Notes under the pieces: model-generated
The model's database searches: none
Seen by the model: the letters and a program-made list of their open reading frames with translations, nothing else
What the model was told of the DNA's origin: nothing
Origin: Myxococcota bacterium
Lineage (GTDB): Bacteria; Myxococcota_A; Polyangia; HGW-17
Assembly (NCBI GenBank): GCA_018821745.1
Contig: JAHJLU010000752.1
Coordinates: 1-6,777, forward strand
Direction: 5' to 3'
DNA length: 6,777 bases
Shown: positions 1 to 5,198 of the stretch, piece after piece
Numbering within the stretch: the first letter of the stretch is position 1
Layout of the letters: every line of letters starts with the position of its first letter
Position numbers and translations under genes: made by a program

Positions 1-7
1 AGCATGA

Positions 8-36
8 TTGTCACAAAGACAGCAGAATGGTAGACT
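8..36 (+). promoter_or_regulatory. candidate sigma-70-type promoter for the CBM9-like lipoprotein
   Basis: TTGTCA at 8-13 matches the -35 consensus at 5 of 6 bases and TAGACT at 31-36 matches the -10 consensus at 4 of 6, with a 17-nt spacer. Transcription would begin near 43 and leave a leader of about 45 nt before the GTG start at 87. The in-frame ATG at 27 would lie inside this promoter, which agrees with the later start. Seen by eye only. The match is moderate and the left edge of the window hides any upstream gene. Confidence 0.4.
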
Positions 37-74
37 CGGCGTTAATGGCCCTTCCGAGTTTTCCAGGGGCTGTC

Positions 75-86
75 AAGGGAGGTCCC
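75..86 (+). promoter_or_regulatory. ribosome binding site that sets the GTG start at 87
   Basis: AAGGGAGG at 75-82 lies 4 nt before GTG at 87. It favours GTG 87 over the in-frame ATG at 27, which has no comparable purine-rich site and would bury the lipoprotein signal peptide 20 residues inside the protein. The 10 bases at 77-86 (GGGAGGTCCC) are identical to those just before the transketolase start. Confidence 0.7.
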
Positions 87-872
87 GTGAAATTCCTACT
101 CCTGCTTGGCTGTGTGCTGCCACTCCTGGGCTGCAAGATCACCAAACTCACCTCCTCGGAGCCCGAAGTGCCATCCCTCATGGTGCCCTCTTCTCCCCGC
201 CAGTCGCAAACCGATCAGACTCCCTCGATCACCCTCGATGGTCTTCTCACGGAGCCCCAGTGGGAGCAGAGCGCCCGAACCACTCCCTTCGTCCATCCCG
301 GGTCCGGCGACCAGATCCCCGGCAATTTTGGCGGGAGCGCCCGCCTGTTTTGGGACAGCACCTGGCTCTACATCGCCTTTGAAGTACGCGACCCAAGCCC
401 CACCTCCCCATTCCTCCCCGAAGCGGTGGATCCCCATATCTGGAGCCGTGCGTCCGGTGTGGAGATCATGATCCAACCGGGAGACTTCGCCGATAACAAA
501 CACTATTTTGAGGTACAGGTGGACATGAAGGGCTCCCTGTGGGACACCCACTTCTCGGACTACAACCAGCCTCGCACCAAGAAGCGGGGGCTCACCCTTT
601 TTGGCCATCAGAGCTGGGACAGCCACACAAAAAGGGCCGTGAAGCTCACTGCTGCGGGATACACCCTGGAGATGGCCATCCCCTGGAGTGCACTTTCCTT
701 TAAAAAACCACCGGACAGGGCCATCAACCTTCCCCCAAAATCTAAAGACATCTGGCGCCTCAACCTCTATGTGTTCCGGGACGCTCAGCGTCTGTCACGG
801 GCCTGGTCCCCGCTCCTGGGGAAGGGCAACTTCCACCGGACCTCCCGGTTCGGCCGCGTGTCGTTCCGCTGA
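87..872 (+). CDS. lipoprotein with carbohydrate-binding family 9-like domain
   Basis: The product is 261 residues when started at GTG 87. It opens with a short signal peptide: Lys2, a hydrophobic stretch at 3-14, and the lipobox LLGC with Cys at 16. It should therefore be lipidated and anchored to a membrane, with Lys at +2 favouring the outer membrane by the enteric rule. A linker rich in Ser, Pro and Thr runs to about residue 45. The rest fits the CBM9-like (DOMON-related) beta-sandwich family: LDGLLTEPQW at 50-59, a strand motif ending WLYIAFEVRDP at 93-103, the segment GVEIMIQPGD at 124-133 followed by YFEVQVDMKG, then GYTLEMAIPWSAL at 191-203, and a C-terminal SPLLG...FH...FGRVSF at 241-260. 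No catalytic domain is fused, so the likely role is binding a saccharide or other ligand at the cell surface. The ligand is unknown. It has its own promoter-like sequence and is followed by a 209-bp gap, so it may be transcribed alone. The fold assignment is firm; the function is inferred. Confidence 0.85.
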   Translation: MKFLLLLGCVLPLLGCKITKLTSSEPEVPSLMVPSSPRQSQTDQTPSITLDGLLTEPQWEQSARTTPFVHPGSGDQIPGNFGGSARLFWDSTWLYIAFEVRDPSPTSPFLPEAVDPHIWSRASGVEIMIQPGDFADNKHYFEVQVDMKGSLWDTHFSDYNQPRTKKRGLTLFGHQSWDSHTKRAVKLTAAGYTLEMAIPWSALSFKKPPDRAINLPPKSKDIWRLNLYVFRDAQRLSRAWSPLLGKGNFHRTSRFGRVSFR

Positions 873-970
873 TCACCTGATTTTTCTGCTCACCCGGGGT
901 CTTCACCATAACCGGTGCGCCAAAAAATTACATGACGGGGATGCTCATTCATGGCGTGGACATTTTTCCC

Positions 971-979
971 TGATATAAT
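971..979 (+). promoter_or_regulatory. extended -10 promoter element before the DUF2846-type lipoprotein
   Basis: TG-A-TATAAT at 971-979 is a perfect extended -10 element (TGnTATAAT). No good -35 hexamer lies 16-18 nt upstream; TGGACA at 957-962 is only 11 nt away, too close. Extended -10 promoters can work with a poor -35. The start point would be near 986, giving a leader of about 95 nt before ATG 1082. This leader contains a small hairpin (GGCGG 993-997, loop TTC, CCGCC 1001-1005). Apart from this, the 873-1081 gap shows no further feature. Confidence 0.5.
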
Positions 980-1081
980 CCCATAATCCGCTGGCGGTTC
1001 CCGCCCTGGTGGCCCCGGCCCGTGGTCACATCAACCCTCGGCGCGGCATAGCCTGTGCCTCAATGTTCTGGAAGTGGACCC

Positions 1082-1525
1082 ATGAAGACCCGTTTTTTTC
1101 CTGTTTTCGGTGTAATTTTTCTTCTCTCCGCGTGTCACTCCTACACCCTTGCGTCCAAATCCGAAGACGCCCGGGCGAAGATGTTCTACATTCCACAGCA
1201 GCGAGCCAATATTTACATCTACCGCAACGAGATTCTGGGTGCCGCCATTGGAATGAAGCTTATGATTGACTCGGTTCCCATCGCACAGACCGGACCCAAA
1301 ACCTATGTCAAGGTGTCGGTCCTCCCCGGCCCCCACACGGTCATCTCCATTGCGGAGGACACCTCCGTGCTCCATATAAACGCCCAGGTGGGAGAGAACT
1401 ACTTTGTGTGGCAGGAGGCAAAGATGGGCCTGTGGACCATACGCTCAAGGCTCCACCTCATGAACGAATTCACGGGCCGACGGGGGGTCATGCAGTGCCG
1501 CCTTATCCAAAGCAGCCAGCCCTGA
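1082..1525 (+). CDS. DUF2846-type lipoprotein
   Basis: The chosen start is ATG 1082, preceded by GGAAG at 1070-1074 with a 7-nt spacer. The in-frame GTG at 1055 would only add nine residues in front of the signal peptide. The product is 147 residues: positively charged N-terminus (Lys2, Arg4), hydrophobic core 5-15, lipobox LSAC with Cys at 18, then His at +2. Residues 41-120 match the DUF2846 pattern, with ANIYIYRNE at 42-50, a short variable-ligand strand around MIDSVPIAQ at 61-69, Gly-Pro-Lys-Thr-Tyr at 71-75 and the VLPGPHTV turn at 80-87. The family is widespread in proteobacterial lipoproteins and has no established biochemical role, so only envelope location can be stated. It has its own extended -10 promoter and is followed by 91 bp before the next gene, so co-transcription with the downstream transporter is possible but not required. 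Confidence 0.8.
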   Translation: MKTRFFPVFGVIFLLSACHSYTLASKSEDARAKMFYIPQQRANIYIYRNEILGAAIGMKLMIDSVPIAQTGPKTYVKVSVLPGPHTVISIAEDTSVLHINAQVGENYFVWQEAKMGLWTIRSRLHLMNEFTGRRGVMQCRLIQSSQP

Positions 1526-1551
1526 TGCCGTGACCGCACCGCCTCTTTCTC

Positions 1552-1580
1552 TTGACTTGCCAATCACCAATTTATGTCTA
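1552..1580 (+). promoter_or_regulatory. weak promoter candidate before the AEC transporter
   Basis: TTGACT at 1552-1557 is a good -35 hexamer (5 of 6). The -10 side is poor: TATGTC at 1573-1578 with a 15-nt spacer, or TGTCTA at 1575-1580 with a 17-nt spacer. If active, transcription would begin around 1586, inside or at the foot of the stem-loop at 1582-1608. Low confidence because no good -10 is present. Confidence 0.25.
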
Positions 1581-1581
1581 G

Positions 1582-1608
1582 AGTGTGGGTGCGACTGACA
1601 CCCGCACT
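1582..1608 (+). promoter_or_regulatory. 10-bp stem-loop overlapping the expected ribosome-binding region of the AEC transporter
   Basis: The left arm AGTGTGGGTG at 1582-1591 pairs with the right arm CACCCGCACT at 1599-1608. All ten positions pair in RNA (nine Watson-Crick, one U-G at 1586/1604) around a 7-nt loop at 1592-1598. The stem ends 8 nt before ATG 1617 and takes up the place where a Shine-Dalgarno would sit. No T-run follows it, so it does not look like an intrinsic terminator of the upstream gene. It may be an RNA structure affecting translation or a DNA dyad bound by a regulator. The structure is seen directly; the role is inferred. Confidence 0.6.
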
Positions 1609-1616
1609 GTGATGAC

Positions 1617-2570
1617 ATGGAACACACGAGACTCATTTTTGCCCTCAACCTGCCCATCGCCCTGGGCTACCTCTTTCGCAAATTTCGCCTGTTCAGCGCG
1701 GCAGAGGTCGTCACCCTCCGTAAGTTCGTGGTGCAGGTCACCATCCCCTTTCTTATTTTTCGGAACCTCTACAAAGCTGATATCTCCAGCGTGAGCCAGC
1801 TTGTCCCTTCAGCTGCCGCGCTCCTGATAATGACCACCCTCTATGCGGTGGCCACGGGGCTCGTGTCGTGGCTGCTCACCCGGGATCGGAGCCTCAGAAA
1901 CTCCTATATTTTCTCCACAAGTTTCGGCAATTATGCCTATCTCGGGTGGGGGGTCATGTGGGCCTTCTTCGGCGAGGCGGGATTCTCCCGCGCCCTTTTC
2001 TTCACCATCTTCTTCTGGCCCGTTTTTCTCCTGGTGGGCTTCGCGGCCATCTACCTCCTCAAAAAGAGCGAACCACAGGGGTCTCAGCGCTCCTCCCGCG
2101 TGGGATCGGTCTTGCTGAAAAACGCCTTGCCGCCGGTGCTCACCGCAACCCTGGCCCTCACGCTGAACGCACTCAAAGTACCCCTCCCCACCCTGCTCTG
2201 GGATCTCGTCGACAAATTCGGCGCCATCACCATCCCCATGATCCTCTTCACCATCGGGCTCTCCTTCTCCTTCCAGATGGACAAAAAACGCCTCGGGATC
2301 ATCGCGCTGGGGACCTTCACCAGAATTATCCCGGGTATTTTGGTTGGCCTTGCGGCCATGGGACTGGTGAGCCTTCTCTTTTCCGTGGACCCCCTGACAC
2401 GGAAGGTGATCGTGCTGCAGTCGGTCATGCCCACGGCGGCCACCTCCCCCTTCTTCTCGGATTTCATCGAGACCGACGCCGCCGTGATTTCAGGCATCAT
2501 GGCCTTCTCCACCCTCTTCTCCCTGGCCACTATCCCCCTGTGGTTTCTTGTTATCCAGCGGTTCATGTGA
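1617..2570 (+). CDS. AEC (auxin efflux carrier) family transporter
   Basis: The product is 317 residues, the usual length for bacterial AEC-family permeases (PF03547), which are secondary carriers in the inner membrane. About ten hydrophobic segments are visible, near residues 5-20, 31-52, 62-87, 101-118, 125-147, 165-186, 193-217, 227-255, 264-284 and 288-313. They form two five-helix halves separated by a polar loop at 149-162. Family hallmarks include the FGNYAYLGWG motif at 103-112, matching the conserved Asn/Gly motif in helix 4, and QSVMPTAATSPFF at 268-280, matching the second-half MP.A motif. Known family substrates include malate, malonate and other organic acids; the substrate here cannot be read from sequence. 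ATG 1617 gives a complete first helix, and an in-frame TGA lies just upstream. Translation initiation looks unusual: there is no GGAGG-type site, only GTGAT at 1609-1613, and a 10-bp stem-loop ends 8 nt before the start. The stop codon is 5 bp from that of the convergent YedF-like gene. Confidence 0.88.
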   Translation: MEHTRLIFALNLPIALGYLFRKFRLFSAAEVVTLRKFVVQVTIPFLIFRNLYKADISSVSQLVPSAAALLIMTTLYAVATGLVSWLLTRDRSLRNSYIFSTSFGNYAYLGWGVMWAFFGEAGFSRALFFTIFFWPVFLLVGFAAIYLLKKSEPQGSQRSSRVGSVLLKNALPPVLTATLALTLNALKVPLPTLLWDLVDKFGAITIPMILFTIGLSFSFQMDKKRLGIIALGTFTRIIPGILVGLAAMGLVSLLFSVDPLTRKVIVLQSVMPTAATSPFFSDFIETDAAVISGIMAFSTLFSLATIPLWFLVIQRFM

Positions 2571-2575
2571 GGATC

Positions 2576-2911
2576 TCAGTTGGGACGAATGATCCGGTCG
2601 GCCGTGGTCAGGAGCGACACGGCCTGAGCCATGTTTCCCGCCTCCCCGATGAGCAGACTGTCACGAAGGCCATGGTAATCAAGGCAGGTCCCGCAGGTGG
2701 CTATTCTGGCTCCCTTGTGCTCAAGCAGTCGCAGCGCCTCCAGCGCGTCCCCCTCCGCTGTTGTGAAAGTGATGGCGGAGTTCAAACACCCCACCATGTG
2801 GATTTCCGTGTCGGATTTGGCCAGCTCGAGCAAAAATGCAACCATGAGTTTTTTTCCCAGGGATGGATCCCCGTGTCCCATCTCATTGGAGTTCAAATAC
2901 AGAAAGTTCAT
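2576..2911 (-). CDS. stand-alone DsrE-fold protein resembling the YedF C-terminal domain
   Basis: The product is 111 residues. The N-terminal strand MNFLYLNSNEMGHGDPSLGKK matches the opening of the C-terminal domain of the YedF/selenium-metabolism family (a DsrE/DsrF-type fold), as do the central NSAI segment near 44-47, the CGTC motif at 73-76 followed by LDYHGL, and GEAGNM at 89-94. In that family the Cys pair is the conserved candidate site for sulfur or selenium handling. The usual family protein is near 190-200 residues with an N-terminal TusA/SirA-like domain; that domain is absent here. ATG 2911 is supported by AAGGAGG five nt upstream and begins exactly at the domain edge, so this is not a truncated reading frame. 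No selD, selA or TusA gene lies in the window, so a link to selenium is unsupported here. It is transcribed away from the transketolase and converges on the transporter. A near-consensus promoter precedes it. The family match is recognised by eye; the biochemical role is unknown. Confidence 0.8.
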   Translation of the reverse strand: MNFLYLNSNEMGHGDPSLGKKLMVAFLLELAKSDTEIHMVGCLNSAITFTTAEGDALEALRLLEHKGARIATCGTCLDYHGLRDSLLIGEAGNMAQAVSLLTTADRIIRPN

Positions 2912-2916
2912 GCGCG

Positions 2917-2923
2917 CCTCCTT
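2917..2923 (-). promoter_or_regulatory. strong Shine-Dalgarno of the YedF-like gene
   Basis: The minus strand reads AAGGAGG, then 5 nt, then ATG at 2911-2909. This full-consensus site fixes the start codon and shows that the missing N-terminal TusA-like domain is a real absence, not a start-calling error. Confidence 0.8.
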
Positions 2924-2925
2924 GT

Positions 2926-2955
2926 GGTCCGTTTCGGCACCAGGGGTATTCCCTG
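2926..2955 (-). promoter_or_regulatory. two tandem hairpins in the leader of the YedF-like gene
   Basis: In the minus-strand transcript, the first hairpin is CAGGG (2955-2951), a 5-nt loop, and CCCTG (2945-2941). The second is GGT, a bulged G, CCG, a triloop AAA, then CGG and ACC (2941-2926), a six-pair stem. They share one base at 2941 and the second ends 2 nt before the Shine-Dalgarno. With transcription starting near 2967, the two hairpins would fill most of the 56-nt leader. No known riboswitch class was recognised. Stems are short, so the regulatory reading is tentative. Confidence 0.35.
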
Positions 2956-2973
2956 AGAATTCGTGGGCACCTA

Positions 2974-3001
2974 ATTACACTCTCTTCTCCTGTAGTGTCA
3001 A
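2974..3001 (-). promoter_or_regulatory. near-consensus sigma-70-type promoter for the YedF-like gene
   Basis: On the minus strand TTGACA (3001-2996) is a perfect -35 hexamer and TGTAAT (2979-2974) matches the -10 at 5 of 6 bases, with a 16-nt spacer. This is the best promoter in the window. An imperfect dyad sits across it: ACACT and AGTGT arms (2998-2994 and 2981-2977) separated by 12 nt, each touching one hexamer, which could be a repressor operator. Transcription would begin near 2967. No equally good promoter was found for the divergent transketolase in the 2912-3114 gap. Confidence 0.6.
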
Positions 3002-3103
3002 CCCCGAGTCAATGAACCGCTGGCCTGTATGAACGATTTGTCTTTTCTGGCGACACTGATGGGAGTAGGCAGGAAGGTGAAGGGATAAACCATGGGTTTG
3101 TCC

Positions 3104-3114
3104 GGGAGGTCCCT
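3104..3114 (+). promoter_or_regulatory. ribosome binding site that sets the transketolase start
   Basis: GGGAGG at 3104-3109 lies 5 nt before ATG 3115. It chooses this start over the out-of-frame ATG at 3092, which opens only a 72-codon overlapping frame. The 10 bases GGGAGGTCCC at 3104-3113 repeat exactly those before the first gene's start. Confidence 0.7.
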
Positions 3115-5046
3115 ATGCACCACTGTTTCTGGATCAGGCAAGAACACTACGCACCAATCATCGATCAACTCCATTTGGACATCGCTCCGGGTGAGAGGGT
3201 GCGCCTGCTGGAGATCCTCACTCTCTACAACCGGATCAACGCGCTCTCCACTATCCACAACAGTGGCCGCGGGTGGCTCGGCGCGAGCTTCTCCGTCGCC
3301 GAGATCCTGACGGCACTCTATTTCGACGGGACCTTCAAGGGACCGGAGGATCCCCACAGGGATTATATTCTGCTCAGCAAGGGGCACGCCGCGGTGATGC
3401 AGTACGCCGCCATGGTGGGGAGGGGCCTCCTGGCTCCTGAAGATCTGGCCCAATACAACCGGGAAAATGGCCCCCAGGCTCACTCGGACCGCGTCACCCA
3501 TGGCATAGAGACAAACACCGGATCCCTCGGCCAGACTCTCTCCAAGGCCGCCGGGCTCGCGCTGGGCGGCGCCCGCAGGGTCTTTGTCATTTTGGGCGAT
3601 GGAGAGCTGCAGGAGGGGCAGAACTACGAGGCCCTCATGACGCTGCATCAGCGCCAGCTGGGGCAGGTCATTCCCATTATTGATCGGAACGGCATCCAGA
3701 CCGACAGCGAGACCCGCGAAATCAAGGAAATCCCCGATCTGGGAGCCGTCCTCGGGGGCTTCGGCATGGGGGTGATTACAATAAATGGAAACCACATGGA
3801 ACAGGTGCTGCCGGCGCTGAGGGAGGCCCGAAACAGCGCCAGACCCATGGTTATCATAGCTGACACCCAAAAAGCCGCGGGCATCTCCTTCATGGAGGCG
3901 AGCAGCACCCTACGCAGGGCGTTCCAGAGGCACGGCAGCACCTTGACCCGGGCGGAGTACCTGAGGGCGCTCACACAGTGGAATGCGTCTCCCTCTGCCC
4001 AGCATATCGGGGAGGAACTGACCCGGTTCATTGAACAGGCGCAGCCACGGGAAAATCCACCTGCCGCTGCCCCCGGCCCCTCCATGGGTGACGGCTTCGG
4101 GCAGCACCTCACCCAATTGGTGAAGCAGGATCCCCGGGTAGTGGTCCTCAGCGCGGATCTGGAAAAATCCTGTAAAATTACTCCCATTGCCCTCTCTTCA
4201 CCGGAACGGTTCCTGGAGATGGGCATAGCTGAGCAGGACATGGTCTCTTGCGCCGGAGGACTGGCTCTCAGGGGCAAAATCCCCGTGGTCAATACCTACG
4301 CAGCCTTTTTCCGGAGGGCATTTGAGCAGATCTATGTCAACGCGACCGAGAAAACGCAGATCGTTTACGCGGGCCATTACGCCGGCCTGAGCTACAACAC
4401 CGATGGAAAGACCCATCAAGCTACAGGCGATGCGGCCATGATGCGGAGTATTCCCGGCATGCACGTGCTGTTTCCCGCCTTCCTGGAGGAGATTCCCCAG
4501 ATGCTCTCCTGGTACCTGGCGGAGCCCCGCGAGGCCCCCCTTTACCTGCGCCTGAGCGCAAAACCCTGCCCGCTCAATACCATCTTGGTTCCCCTCCCCT
4601 TTGAATATGGTCGTGGCGCCTTCTACCGTGACACCGGCGCAAAGATCTGCGTCCTCACCAGTGGTCCCCACATGATCCAGTATTGCGATGCGGCCATTGA
4701 TACCCTCCAAAAGCAGGGTATCAACCTGGATCTCTGCCTTGTCTCCACGCTCAGGCACCTGGACCAATCGTGGTGCGCCCGATTGGCGAGCACCTATGAC
4801 CACCTGGTCATTGTGGAGGAGCTCTTTGAGGCAGGGGGACTCCACGACGAGCTCTGTCACGCGCTGGCGGTCGCCTCTGACCAGGGATTGAGCAGCGGTC
4901 ATCCGCGTATCTCACACCGGGCAGTGGGAGGCCTGCCCTTCTCCACCCTGGACCCCGCGGGGCTCTACAAGCACTTCCAACTGACCCCCGATCACCTGGC
5001 CCAATGGTTCCTCTCCCTCATGGATTCACCTGTCCCACGGCAGTGA
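3115..5046 (+). CDS. transketolase-like thiamine diphosphate enzyme, single chain
   Basis: The product is 643 residues, close to full-length transketolase (about 630-670). Residues 22-310 form the diphosphate-binding domain: SKGHA at 88-92, AHSDR at 122-126, TGSLGQ at 135-140, and the thiamine-diphosphate motif from GDGELQEG at 161-168 to Asn192. A Pro/Ala-rich linker at 311-323 leads to the pyrimidine-binding domain with GIAEQD at 370-375 (Glu373 equals the catalytic Glu that activates the cofactor) and GKTHQ at 431-435. Residues from about 505 form the C-terminal transketolase domain, including VEELFEAGGL at 567-576. The style is that of the two-subunit (N half plus C half) transketolases fused into one chain. 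Transketolases move two-carbon ketol units between sugar phosphates. One difference stands out: the first active-site motif, normally SGHPGG or GGHIGS, reads SGRGWLGAS at 50-58, with Trp54 where yeast His30 lies. The other His positions (91, 123, 434) are kept. The preferred substrates may therefore differ from the pentose phosphate reaction. No sugar-pathway genes flank it. Class is certain; substrate is unknown. Confidence 0.9.
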   Translation: MHHCFWIRQEHYAPIIDQLHLDIAPGERVRLLEILTLYNRINALSTIHNSGRGWLGASFSVAEILTALYFDGTFKGPEDPHRDYILLSKGHAAVMQYAAMVGRGLLAPEDLAQYNRENGPQAHSDRVTHGIETNTGSLGQTLSKAAGLALGGARRVFVILGDGELQEGQNYEALMTLHQRQLGQVIPIIDRNGIQTDSETREIKEIPDLGAVLGGFGMGVITINGNHMEQVLPALREARNSARPMVIIADTQKAAGISFMEASSTLRRAFQRHGSTLTRAEYLRALTQWNASPSAQHIGEELTRFIEQAQPRENPPAAAPGPSMGDGFGQHLTQLVKQDPRVVVLSADLEKSCKITPIALSSPERFLEMGIAEQDMVSCAGGLALRGKIPVVNTYAAFFRRAFEQIYVNATEKTQIVYAGHYAGLSYNTDGKTHQATGDAAMMRSIPGMHVLFPAFLEEIPQMLSWYLAEPREAPLYLRLSAKPCPLNTILVPLPFEYGRGAFYRDTGAKICVLTSGPHMIQYCDAAIDTLQKQGINLDLCLVSTLRHLDQSWCARLASTYDHLVIVEELFEAGGLHDELCHALAVASDQGLSSGHPRISHRAVGGLPFSTLDPAGLYKHFQLTPDHLAQWFLSLMDSPVPRQ

Positions 5047-5098
5047 AAAGCTCCCGACCGTCTTTTGTTGACCTGCGATCCGGACGGGTACACAGCCA

Positions 5099-5133
5099 TG
5101 GGGAACAAAAGGGGGAAAACTCCCGCGGCCCCA
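5099..5133 (+). other. nested inverted repeat in the gap after the transketolase
   Basis: TGGGG (5099-5103) can pair with CCCCA (5129-5133). Inside it, GGGGG (5111-5115) pairs with CTCCC (5120-5124) around an AAAA loop, with one G-U pair. No T-run follows, so it is not a standard intrinsic terminator. It lies about 65 nt before the next start codon and may be a leader structure or chance. The rest of the 5047-5198 gap shows no good promoter; TTGACC at 5068-5073 lacks a matching -10. Confidence 0.25.
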
Positions 5134-5198
5134 CTGGAACTTTCAGCAAAATCCCGGTAAACTGACAATCGAACCGGCCTTGAGCAGGAGTACCACCC

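Noticed and set aside
27..86. ATG 27 as the start of the first lipoprotein
   Set aside because: It would place the lipobox signal peptide 20 residues inside the protein, overlaps the candidate promoter and lacks a Shine-Dalgarno. GTG 87 has one.
1582..1608. The stem-loop before the AEC gene as an intrinsic terminator of the DUF2846-type gene
   Set aside because: No T-run follows the stem, and the next 8 nt lead straight into the start codon.
2926..2955. The tandem leader hairpins as a mini-ykkC (guanidine-II) riboswitch
   Set aside because: That class needs ACGR tetraloops in both hairpins; here the loops are a 5-nt loop and an AAA triloop.
1868..2956. A 362-codon open frame on the + strand overlapping the AEC transporter and the YedF-like gene
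   Set aside because: Its product is a low-complexity His/Arg/Pro-rich sequence with no recognisable domain. The overlapped genes both carry clear family motifs and start signals, so this is a frame kept open by GC-rich codon bias.
3092..3310. A 72-codon frame starting just before the transketolase, possible leader peptide
   Set aside because: It overlaps the transketolase out of frame for most of its length and has no domain. The GGGAGG site at 3104 points to ATG 3115.
2998..3870. A 290-codon open frame on the - strand
   Set aside because: It is antisense to the transketolase across its cofactor domain, has no ribosome binding site of note and no recognisable domain.
4198..4902. A 234-codon open frame on the - strand
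   Set aside because: It is antisense to the conserved pyrimidine-binding and C-terminal domains of the transketolase; the composition is that of a shadow frame.
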